Assembly: GCA_021773275.1 (NCBI GenBank)
Contig: JAJFKJ010000028.1
Location: 1-64,000, forward strand
From: Gammaproteobacteria bacterium
GTDB taxonomy: Bacteria; Pseudomonadota; Gammaproteobacteria; JABCZS01
Direction of reading: 5' to 3'
DNA length: 64,000 bases
Within the stretch, counting starts at the first letter, position 1, and every line of letters starts with the position of its first letter. The notes beneath the pieces were generated by a model. That model made no database searches, was not told the DNA's origin, and saw only the letters and a list, made by a program, of their open reading frames with translations. The position numbers were made by a program, and so were the translations under genes. Shown one piece after another: positions 54,724 to 64,000 of this stretch.

Positions 54724-56119
54724 AATTTTCAAGTGTTTGAATGAAAGCGATGCCCTGGCAACCTAACTGTTGTATTTTCTTGAAATCACTTTTTTTGATG
54801 CCGCCAATGGCACACAATGGTTTTGGCGATAAGTCTGCAATCACTTTTAATTTTTGCAGTCCTATTACAGGTTTAGCGTCGGCTTTACTGCCAGTTAAAA
54901 ATACAGGTCCTGAAGCTAGATATGATGGATTGTAAGTGTAAGCTTTCGACAAGGAGTATAAACAGTTCGTACTTATACCCAGATGTAGACCAGCCTTATG
55001 AATAGCCCGAATATCAGCATTAGCTATTTCTTCTTGACCCAAGTGCACACCATAAGCTTTTGCTTCAATAGCAAGTTGCCAGTGATCATTAATAAATAAT
55101 TGTGTGTTTGTTTCTTTTGCCATTGCAACGGCTTCAGAAATAAGCGTTTTCAAAGTGCTCTGTTCAGTATTTTTAATGCGCAGTTGTACAGTGTTAAAAC
55201 CATGCTTGATGCAGAACTTTAAATCTTTGAGGTTATTAACCAGAGGGTATAAACCTATTGCTTGCTGGCATTCAGGGAATGCAGGGTTTAGATCTTGCGG
55301 GGATTGGCTTATCCAGGGTAGGTCTAGATGGTTATCCGGAAAGCCAGTATGTGCTACATTACCACCGCCTTTACCTAACCCGATGGCAGCTTTCAAGCCT
55401 GCGTGTGTGTAGGCTTTACCCAGCACGATCGCTTCATGCAAGCTGTAACCTAGCGCAAGGCTCGCGCATATCGCAGAAGACAGTGTGCAACCCGTGCCGT
55501 GGGAATGTTTAGTATTAATTCGATAATGATTGATCCAGTAGCACTGTTTATTGTCGGCATAGTAATCAGATGAAAGTTGTGAGTCCCAGCTTGTATCACC
55601 ACTTTTGATCAATACGGCCTGGCATCCCATCGCAAGTAATTTTTGAGCGGCGCATTGATAGTCTTCAATGCTGTTGAGGGTGATGCCCGTCAATATTTGC
55701 GTTTCTGCAGCATTCGGCGTGAGTAATGTTGTATAAGGAAAAATATAACGGCAATAAAGCGTAGCGAGATTTTCGTCAGCTAGACGTGCACCAGTGGTTG
55801 CGATGAACACTGGGTCAGCAATAACTGGGCCGGTATAGTGTTGTAAAAACAAACTAACGGATTTTAAATTATCTTTGCTGCCCAGCACGCCAAGTTTGAT
55901 CGCTTTGGCGGGTAAATCATTCTTCAAAGAATTGATTTGGTGGTTTAACATCATGCCATCAACGTAGCTTGCTGCTTGCACACCTACAGAGTTTTGCGCG
56001 GTAAGTACTGTCACTGCAGAACAGCCATGTACCTTGAAATCAGAAAAAGTGGCTAGATCAGTTTGGATGCCAGCGCCTGCACTGGAGTCAGAACCTGCGA
56101 TAGTCCAAACAATGTTCAT
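54695..56119 (-). CDS. thiDE: Fused HMP-phosphate kinase and thiamine-phosphate synthase (ThiD-ThiE)
   Basis: The 474-residue fusion covers two steps. The ThiD half (1-265) phosphorylates hydroxymethylpyrimidine phosphate (AGSDSSAGAGIQTDL, and GTGCTLSSAI near 213). The ThiE half (about 290-474) couples it to the thiazole phosphate (FINDHWQLAIEAKAYGVHLGQE, then GPVFLTGSKADAKP). I choose the ATG at 56119, which overlaps the thiG stop; the in-frame start at 56140 lies inside thiG. Last gene of the thi operon. The ThiE half is slightly short (about 185 residues). Confidence 0.93.
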   Translation of the reverse strand: MNIVWTIAGSDSSAGAGIQTDLATFSDFKVHGCSAVTVLTAQNSVGVQAASYVDGMMLNHQINSLKNDLPAKAIKLGVLGSKDNLKSVSLFLQHYTGPVIADPVFIATTGARLADENLATLYCRYIFPYTTLLTPNAAETQILTGITLNSIEDYQCAAQKLLAMGCQAVLIKSGDTSWDSQLSSDYYADNKQCYWINHYRINTKHSHGTGCTLSSAICASLALGYSLHEAIVLGKAYTHAGLKAAIGLGKGGGNVAHTGFPDNHLDLPWISQSPQDLNPAFPECQQAIGLYPLVNNLKDLKFCIKHGFNTVQLRIKNTEQSTLKTLISEAVAMAKETNTQLFINDHWQLAIEAKAYGVHLGQEEIANADIRAIHKAGLHLGISTNCLYSLSKAYTYNPSYLASGPVFLTGSKADAKPVIGLQKLKVIADLSPKPLCAIGGIKKSDFKKIQQLGCQGIAFIQTLENFKKLDELTS

Positions 56120-56910
56120 GAGACCTTCTCCTGTTGCCAAAAGGGCGTGTCTATTAATGCTGTGCTGGGTGCGGCAAGCTCACGTTTTGGCATAATACCT
56201 GCTTCATAGGCCATGCGCCCAGACTCAACGGCATAGGCAAAACTTTTTGCCATGCTAATCGGATCAATCGCCTTTGCAACAGCAGTATTTAATAACACTG
56301 CATCAAACCCCATTTCCATTGCTTTTGTTGCATCAGAAGGGCGGCCAATACCGGCATCGATAATAAGCGTTGTATCGGGCAAGCGCTCACGTAAAGTACG
56401 TAAGGCATATTCATTTAATAAACCTTGGCCCGATCCAATAGGTGAAGCCCAGGGCATGATGGTTTTACAGCCCAGGCTTGCTAGCGTTTTGCATAACACC
56501 AGATCATCCGTGCAGTAGGGCAAAACAAAAAAATCACGTTTTAGTAATTCTTCAGTAGCTTTGACAAGCTCAAAAGGGTTAGGTTGTAGATTGTAATCAT
56601 CACCTATTACTTCAAGCTTTACCCAGTTGGTTTGGAAAATTTCTCTTGCCATCTCGGCAACAGTAACGGCTTCCTTAACACTGCGGCAACCCGCGGTATT
56701 AGGCAGCATATTTAAATCGAGGCTTTTTAGCAAATCCCAAAACCTGTTGTCTCTAAAACCAGCAAGCTGCCGTTTTAAAGCAACGGTTACAATTTGCGTT
56801 TGCGAATGCTTAATAGATTCGCACATGGTTTCTGGCGATGGATACAAAGCCGTACCCAAAATAAGTCTGGATGTTAATTGTTTATCTCCAAGTTTCCACA
56901 TATTATCCAC
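56116..56910 (-). CDS. thiG: Thiazole synthase
   Basis: ThiG forms the thiazole ring from deoxyxylulose phosphate (made by Dxs, also in this window), dehydroglycine and the sulfur carried on ThiS. The 264-residue barrel contains the Schiff-base Lys in VKLEVIGDD near 98, PYCTDDLVLCK, and IDAGIGRPSDA with VLLNTAVA. The start overlaps the end of thiS by 8 bases. Confidence 0.95.
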   Translation of the reverse strand: MDNMWKLGDKQLTSRLILGTALYPSPETMCESIKHSQTQIVTVALKRQLAGFRDNRFWDLLKSLDLNMLPNTAGCRSVKEAVTVAEMAREIFQTNWVKLEVIGDDYNLQPNPFELVKATEELLKRDFFVLPYCTDDLVLCKTLASLGCKTIMPWASPIGSGQGLLNEYALRTLRERLPDTTLIIDAGIGRPSDATKAMEMGFDAVLLNTAVAKAIDPISMAKSFAYAVESGRMAYEAGIMPKRELAAPSTALIDTPFWQQEKVS

Positions 56911-57083
56911 CTTGCATTGGCGTTACAATGTCAATTTTGTCACCAGCTTTAAGTTTGATTGCGCCATAGTTTTGTTTGGGCACAAATTCATGATTGATAG
57001 CAACAGCAAAGCCACTGCCAGTGTATTTCCAAGCGTCTAAAGCCTGTTGCAGAGTGACAGTTTCTTGCATTTGTTTTGTTTCA

Positions 57084-57103
<20 letters not shown>
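56903..57103 (-). CDS. thiS: Sulfur carrier protein ThiS
   Basis: ThiS is a ubiquitin-like sulfur carrier activated as a C-terminal thiocarboxylate. The 66-residue protein ends in the required Gly-Gly (PMQGG) and has VAINHEFVPK in the beta-grasp fold. It overlaps thiO upstream and thiG downstream. The activating enzyme ThiF is not in the operon or window. Confidence 0.93.
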
Positions 57104-60083
<2,980 letters not shown>

Positions 60084-60109
60084 TTCATCATATCATAAAA
60101 TGGAAAGGG

Positions 60110-60604
60110 CTATGAGAAGTGGGTTTCAATCAAACGCAAAGCATCGCCATCGTCTTCGATGGTGGTGTCTTGCAATAAAGCCAACATGCTTGATACATGA
60201 ACTTTGAGCTGCCCGCTGTGTTCTTGCGAGATAGGCTGCAATTCGAGCAATTGCATTTTAATGGTTTGGAATAAGGCATCTAAGGCTTCGAATTCTGTTT
60301 GGATGGTTTTACTGTGCTGTCCTTGGCTGGCATGATTCAGCCGATAAATCGTGGCAGTAGCGCAAGCCATGTATTGCTGCAAAAAACGTGCTTGTTCACA
60401 GATGTCGATTTCATCAGCATCGCTGTTATGGGAGCTTTCGTTAATCCCCAGGCAGCGAATACAGCCCTGGGTAGGACAATGCTGTGCTAATAGAGGTAAT
60501 AGAATACCTTGCAGATGAGTCATCTCGCTCAAAACTTCGTTTAAAAAGGGCTTAGAAAGTGCTTGTATCGACTGCTTGTGCATACGGCTCCCAGGCATAG
60601 TCAT
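60110..60604 (-). CDS. Hypothetical helical protein
   Basis: The protein has up to 164 residues; in-frame ATGs at 60604, 60598 and 60583 are possible starts. It is mostly helical, with a Cys-containing loop (QGCIRCLGIN near 50) and an acidic C-terminal part. No signal peptide or membrane helix is seen, and I recognise no family. It lies between the riboswitch and the GNAT gene on the same strand as both. Confidence 0.55.
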   Translation of the reverse strand: MTMPGSRMHKQSIQALSKPFLNEVLSEMTHLQGILLPLLAQHCPTQGCIRCLGINESSHNSDADEIDICEQARFLQQYMACATATIYRLNHASQGQHSKTIQTEFEALDALFQTIKMQLLELQPISQEHSGQLKVHVSSMLALLQDTTIEDDGDALRLIETHFS

Positions 60605-60685
60605 TAGTTGCTTAACTCTAATTCTAGCCTATCTTTAGGGGGTTTGCATTGTTGAATTAATCAAGATAATCAAGAGCTTACCATG

Positions 60686-61168
60686 TCACTTTGCCAAATC
60701 GTCTAGTGCCTGTTCTGTCACACGATATATTTTCCACTGATCCATAGCAGTGGCACCCATGCGTTTATAAAAGCCAATCGCGGATTCATTCCAGTCAAGT
60801 ACACACCATCTCATGTGACTACAATGCCGGTCTTTTGCAAGCTTGGCGAGATAGGCTAACATTTTTTGCCCAATACCATTGCCGCGTGCTTCAGGGCGTA
60901 CAAAAAGGTCTTCCAGATAGATGCCGGGTTTGCCCAGAAAAGTTGAAAAATTATGGAAGAACAGTGCAAAGGCTACCGGTGTTTCATTAAGGTGGCCAAT
61001 AATCACTTCTGCATGCGGGTTTTCGCCAAATAAAGTTTCGCGAAGCGTTTCTTGCGTAGCAACAACTTCATGGGCAACTTTTTCGTATTCAGCAAGTTCT
61101 TTAATGAAGTTCAGAATAAGTGGCACATCTTCAATGGTAGCTAGCTTGATATCAAAGGCGCGTGGCAT
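60686..61168 (-). CDS. GNAT-family N-acetyltransferase
   Basis: From the ATG at 61168 (preceded by AGGGAGA) the 160-residue protein shows the GNAT fold: LEDLFVRPEARGNGIGQKML contains the acetyl-CoA-binding R-G-x-G-I-G loop, followed by VLDWNESAIGFYKRMGA, the usual N-x-x-A-x-x-F-Y block. It resembles the diamine/thialysine acetyltransferase branch (LEDLFV and VLDWN), but the substrate is not certain. Confidence 0.88.
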   Translation of the reverse strand: MPRAFDIKLATIEDVPLILNFIKELAEYEKVAHEVVATQETLRETLFGENPHAEVIIGHLNETPVAFALFFHNFSTFLGKPGIYLEDLFVRPEARGNGIGQKMLAYLAKLAKDRHCSHMRWCVLDWNESAIGFYKRMGATAMDQWKIYRVTEQALDDLAK

Positions 61169-61215
61169 ATTAATCTCCCTATAATAAATAGATACTAACA
61201 TTTTTATGTACTAAC

Positions 61216-61740
61216 ATGAAAATTGATACCCTTTATTTGGAGGATATTGTGCCGAAAACTACACTCCACTTTGGTGCTGCGCCAGGAGAACTTTCTGGGC
61301 CTATAGTCGTAGAATGGCAAGTTGCAACAGCACGACTGCAGCAGCAATTGGATGCACGAAGAAGTAAAGAAGGCACACCGGCTGCATCACCAAAGCCTGT
61401 GGTGATTCGTAGTGTTACTCGCGTCACAGCTGCCGATAAACAAAGGCAAAGAGATGCGGCGATGGATATTTCACCGGTTATGTCTGCTTTAGCGCTAGTC
61501 AGCGCTGTATCTGCAGCCGCAAAAGAGCACGGCCTCTTTGATGATGATGACGACGTAAGCCCAGGAGCAGTGACATTTTGGCTAAAATGCTTAGCGTTTT
61601 TCCAAGCTGATCCATTTACAGCAGCGCCTAGTCAGCTTAAGCAATTTTCGCAGACTGTGTATGACAATGCGGATGTTATCTGCGCTGCTGCGGTATTGTT
61701 TGTGGATGCTGGTAGCAGTGTATTAAAACATAAACTCTAA
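61216..61740 (+). CDS. Hypothetical protein
   Basis: The 174-residue protein has no recognisable family. It has an N-terminal beta-like part, a Ser/Pro-rich linker, a hydrophobic Ala-rich stretch at about 92-105, a run of five Asp near 111-115, and a second Ala/Val-rich helical part at the end. No signal peptide and no clear ribosome-binding site are seen. It is divergent from the GNAT gene and its stop overlaps the end of the convergent antitoxin gene. It could be a small effector or a remnant gene. Confidence 0.5.
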   Translation: MKIDTLYLEDIVPKTTLHFGAAPGELSGPIVVEWQVATARLQQQLDARRSKEGTPAASPKPVVIRSVTRVTAADKQRQRDAAMDISPVMSALALVSAVSAAAKEHGLFDDDDDVSPGAVTFWLKCLAFFQADPFTAAPSQLKQFSQTVYDNADVICAAAVLFVDAGSSVLKHKL

Positions 61741-62090
61741 AGATCTTGCATGCGTTCTTCGAGAGCTTTTCTTTTTTTAGCGGGTGTTACCTCAACATCA
61801 TAACGTAAACCACTTCGTTCGAGAGTATCCTGTAAAGCAAGTTTGATAAAGCGTTCTTCCGAGTAGCCTAGTAGTTTTGCATATTTTGCTGCGGCTTTTG
61901 GACTTACAGACTTTCTGTCGTTTTCAATATCGCTAAGTTGATGTCTAGAAATACCCAGCTTTTCAGAAAAAACTTCTTGTGTCTCTTCCTCGCAAAGTCT
62001 AATAGTTTGCAGCATCTTTCCAAAGGTAAGGCGGCCAAACTTTTTTTCAAGATAGGCAAGGGCGCCAATATATTCATTTTTTGTACTCAT
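61737..62090 (-). CDS. higA: XRE-family antitoxin of a HigBA-like pair
   Basis: The 117-residue protein carries a helix-turn-helix domain at about 20-75 (FSEKLGISRHQLSDIENDRK), and a basic tail. It lies downstream of and overlaps a RelE/HigB-like toxin gene by 17 bases, in the toxin-first order typical of higBA. It should neutralise the toxin and repress the pair's promoter. Confidence 0.82.
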   Translation of the reverse strand: MSTKNEYIGALAYLEKKFGRLTFGKMLQTIRLCEEETQEVFSEKLGISRHQLSDIENDRKSVSPKAAAKYAKLLGYSEERFIKLALQDTLERSGLRYDVEVTPAKKRKALEERMQDL

Positions 62091-62415
62091 GCCTATTCAC
62101 CTCTAATATATTTACCATAATAATAGTAATTTTTCTATTAGCTCTTACCGATGCTTTAGTCGTGTAAAATGCTCTGTACGCCTTGTTTAACCTGATTGAG
62201 CGCTCGCCTTTACGTTTGCCTTTTAAGGGTTCATCGTGATACCCGGGAATTACTCTAACCTTTGCAAGGCCTCTATCCTCTATATCTGCTGCCCATTCTT
62301 GCAGCTTCATTGAAATGTGTCTTGGTACTTTACTAAGGTCCTTTTCAGCTCTTTTGCTGATGACTACGTAGTGGATTTCCTTATGTTTAATATTGTACTC
62401 TTTTTTAGTGTACAT
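62074..62415 (-). CDS. higB: RelE/HigB-like toxin
   Basis: The 113-residue basic protein fits the RelE/HigB ribosome-dependent mRNA interferase fold: KRAEKDLSKVPRHI near 20, an internal GLAKVRVIPGYHDEPLKG, and RSIRLNKAYRAFYT near 75. The ending of Lys and Arg residues is typical. It is first in the minus-strand operon and is followed by the antitoxin gene. The 238 bases upstream (62416-62653) are AT-rich and shared with the divergent hydrolase gene; I see no clear operator. Confidence 0.82.
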   Translation of the reverse strand: MYTKKEYNIKHKEIHYVVISKRAEKDLSKVPRHISMKLQEWAADIEDRGLAKVRVIPGYHDEPLKGKRKGERSIRLNKAYRAFYTTKASVRANRKITIIMVNILEVNRHEYKK

Positions 62416-62653
62416 GTCAAGCTCCTATCTTATTGTTATGCTTGTTTAATTATTTTATGTATAAGATAGTATCATGTGTGACATGAAATAGTTCGCTGTA
62501 AGGGCTGGGATGTGTGAGTGTTAACTTGAGCTGCTAAAACTGCGTAAATGTCGCGGGCAATGTTGAGCAATATTTTCGTCTAAGATGTTCTCTATCCCTC
62601 AAATTTACTGCTATCTTAAATATAACAGTAACCCAATTAGCAAAGGATATACC

Positions 62654-63724
62654 ATGATACGTCTACTATTTCTCTTTTTAACCATCGTAGCCGCTCCTGT
62701 ATGGGCTTGCACAGGCATTATGCTCAAAACAAGCGATGGCATCGCCGTTAACGGCCGCACCGTGGAATTTGCTAAACAAATAGATTTAGCAGCGCTTGTT
62801 GTGCCTCAAGGGTATAACTTGACAGGTACATTGCCAGACGGCAGCAAGGGCATGGCATATAAATCAAAGTATGCAGTTGTTGGCGCCAACGCTTATGGTG
62901 AAAATGCAATTCTCGATGGCTTAAATGAAGCGGGTTTATCGGTGGGTGCGTTTTATTTTCCAGGTTATGCCGATTATGCGGCGGTAACACCTGACAATAA
63001 AAGTAGTGCCATGTCACCTACGCAATATAACAATTGGTTGTTAACACAATTTGCAACAGTCGAAGAAGTGAAAGCAAACTATGACAAAGCAGTGATCGTT
63101 CCTACAGAGCCTGGTGGTTGGGGTCTAGTGCCACCGTTCCATTATGTTGTTTACGATAAAACGGGTAACAGCGTTGTTATCGAGCCACTGGATGGAAAAT
63201 TAGTTATTCATGACAACCCGATTGGCGTAATTACCAACTCGCCCACTTTTGATTGGCACATGACGAACTTAGCAAATTATGTAAGCCTGTCGCCAATGGG
63301 AGCCTCGCCGGTTGATGTAGATGGCGTAACCTTGAAGGGTTTTGGCATGGGTTCCGGTTTGCATGGTATGCCAGGTGATTTTACGCCGCCATCACGCTTT
63401 GTGCGCGCAGCAATATTTTCTACAACAGCGATAACGCCGGCCACAGGCCAAGATGCAGTTTTTCAAACATTTCACATATTAAATCAATTTGATATTCCTA
63501 AAGGTGCTGTGCGCGAAGAGATAGCAAATAAGGTTGAGATTGATTGGACGTTAGCTACAACAGTTAAAAATCCAGAAAGTGGGCAATACTTCTTCCGTAC
63601 TTACGACAACCAGGCAATTCAAATGGTTGATCTAAATGCCTATAATAAAGCAGGCAAAGATTTGGTGACGATTGAAGCTGAGCCTACACAGACGGTGATT
63701 AATCTTTCGAAGGCCGCATCATAA
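62654..63724 (+). CDS. Secreted choloylglycine hydrolase-family Ntn-hydrolase
   Basis: From the ATG at 62654 the 356-residue protein has an 18-residue signal peptide ending ALA-like at Trp-Ala, directly followed by C19, which would become the N-terminal nucleophile of a linear-amide C-N hydrolase (bile-salt hydrolase/penicillin V acylase family). Other family segments are NGRTVEF, LDGLNEAGLSVG with the conserved Asn, and VITNSPTFDWHMTNL. It is predicted to act in the periplasm or outside the cell. The natural substrate may be a lipid amide, N-acyl compound or penicillin V; this cannot be told. Confidence 0.88.
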   Translation: MIRLLFLFLTIVAAPVWACTGIMLKTSDGIAVNGRTVEFAKQIDLAALVVPQGYNLTGTLPDGSKGMAYKSKYAVVGANAYGENAILDGLNEAGLSVGAFYFPGYADYAAVTPDNKSSAMSPTQYNNWLLTQFATVEEVKANYDKAVIVPTEPGGWGLVPPFHYVVYDKTGNSVVIEPLDGKLVIHDNPIGVITNSPTFDWHMTNLANYVSLSPMGASPVDVDGVTLKGFGMGSGLHGMPGDFTPPSRFVRAAIFSTTAITPATGQDAVFQTFHILNQFDIPKGAVREEIANKVEIDWTLATTVKNPESGQYFFRTYDNQAIQMVDLNAYNKAGKDLVTIEAEPTQTVINLSKAAS

Positions 63725-63747
63725 ACCAGATATGTTACTCTATGGGC

Positions 63748-64000
63748 ATGAGGCCAAAACACATCGCAATCAGCTTATTGATATGGAGCGCTCAAGCCGT
63801 GGCATTACCAGAGAGTTTTGTTTATTTAAGTGATGTTGAACAAACTATCGTGCAAGACATGAAGTACCTAACAAACGATAATTTTCTTGGGCGTCCTGTG
63901 AAGGGCTATGCTGCGCCACGTTGTATTTTGACAGAGCAAGCGGCAGGGGTTTTGGCAAAGTTTCAAGCAGAGCTAAAACCGCAAGGCTTAGGTTTAAAAG
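63748..64000 (+). CDS. D-Ala-D-Ala dipeptidase (VanX-like), cut by the window edge
   Basis: The frame from ATG 63748 (or 63742, two codons earlier) stays open to the end of the window, giving 84 residues. After a signal peptide (about 1-17) it reads FVYLSDVEQTIVQDMKYLT, then NDNFLGRPVKGY and RCILTEQAA, the N-terminal pattern of the VanX/DdpX zinc dipeptidases that cleave D-Ala-D-Ala. The catalytic zinc ligands lie further on, outside the window. A role in periplasmic peptidoglycan recycling is likely. Confidence 0.8.
   Translation, partial: MRPKHIAISLLIWSAQAVALPESFVYLSDVEQTIVQDMKYLTNDNFLGRPVKGYAAPRCILTEQAAGVLAKFQAELKPQGLGLK

Overview
The window reads as a chromosomal segment of a host-associated gammaproteobacterium of the order Legionellales. 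The main reason is a nearly complete Dot/Icm (type IVB) secretion locus filling the first ~23.5 kb. It is followed by typical gammaproteobacterial housekeeping clusters (glyA-nrdR-ribD-ribE-ribB-ribH-nusB-thiL-pgpA, xseB-ispA-dxs, metNIQ, thiC-O-S-G-DE). In the gene content the dot/icm genes are gathered in one place, unlike the two separated regions of Legionella pneumophila, so a Coxiella/Aquicella/Berkiella-like member is more likely than Legionella itself. This assignment is inference from gene order; no database was searched.

Region 1 (1-23.6 kb): Dot/Icm. A plus-strand group (partial gene, an unknown polytopic membrane protein, icmV, dotA) meets a minus-strand group (icmS, dotM, dotL) that encodes the coupling complex. 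From the divergent promoter region near 8.6 kb a long plus-strand series runs dotD-dotC-dotB-unknown-icmT-dotI-dotH-dotG-dotF-dotE-dotP-dotN-dotO-unknown lipoprotein-dotK. This covers the outer-membrane core (C, D, H, G, K), the inner-membrane proteins (A, I, E, P, F, IcmT, IcmV), the ATPases (B, O, L) and DotM, DotN and IcmS. I do not see IcmQ, IcmR, DotJ/IcmM, IcmW, IcmF, DotU or a full IcmX. Three unassigned genes sit inside the operons and are candidate lineage-specific components. DotG carries a long pentapeptide D/N-x-D/N-G-Y repeat array with five CX11C modules.

Region 2 (23.6-31.4 kb): an outer-membrane beta-barrel protein, an archaeal/eukaryotic-type ProRS, a dicarboxylate/amino-acid symporter, a triple-PAS histidine kinase coupled to a single-domain response regulator, and radA.

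Region 3 (31.5-38 kb): one-carbon, riboflavin and thiamine-phosphate housekeeping genes in one tightly packed series.

Region 4 (38-44 kb): accessory-looking. It has a cyclic-nucleotide-binding domain fused to a CPBP-family membrane protein, a 65-residue bacterial histone-fold protein, an MMPL/RND exporter fused to a second cyclic-nucleotide-binding domain, a small membrane protein, and a 451-residue protein with two PIP-box-like motifs and a C-terminal bipartite nuclear-localisation-like signal. The last is a strong candidate for a secreted, nucleus-acting effector of the Dot/Icm system.

Region 5 (44-60 kb): folE2-queD-dxs-ispA-xseB (minus), a NhaC-type antiporter, metNIQ, a small possible DNA-binding protein, a CDP-alcohol phosphatidyltransferase, a degenerate GGDEF-EAL protein, and a thiamine operon preceded by a TPP riboswitch.

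Region 6 (60-64 kb): hypothetical genes, a GNAT acetyltransferase, a HigBA-like toxin-antitoxin pair, a secreted Ntn-hydrolase of the choloylglycine hydrolase family, and the start of a VanX-like D-Ala-D-Ala dipeptidase. No intergenic gap exceeds 300 bases, and I saw no tRNA, rRNA, CRISPR array or insertion sequence.
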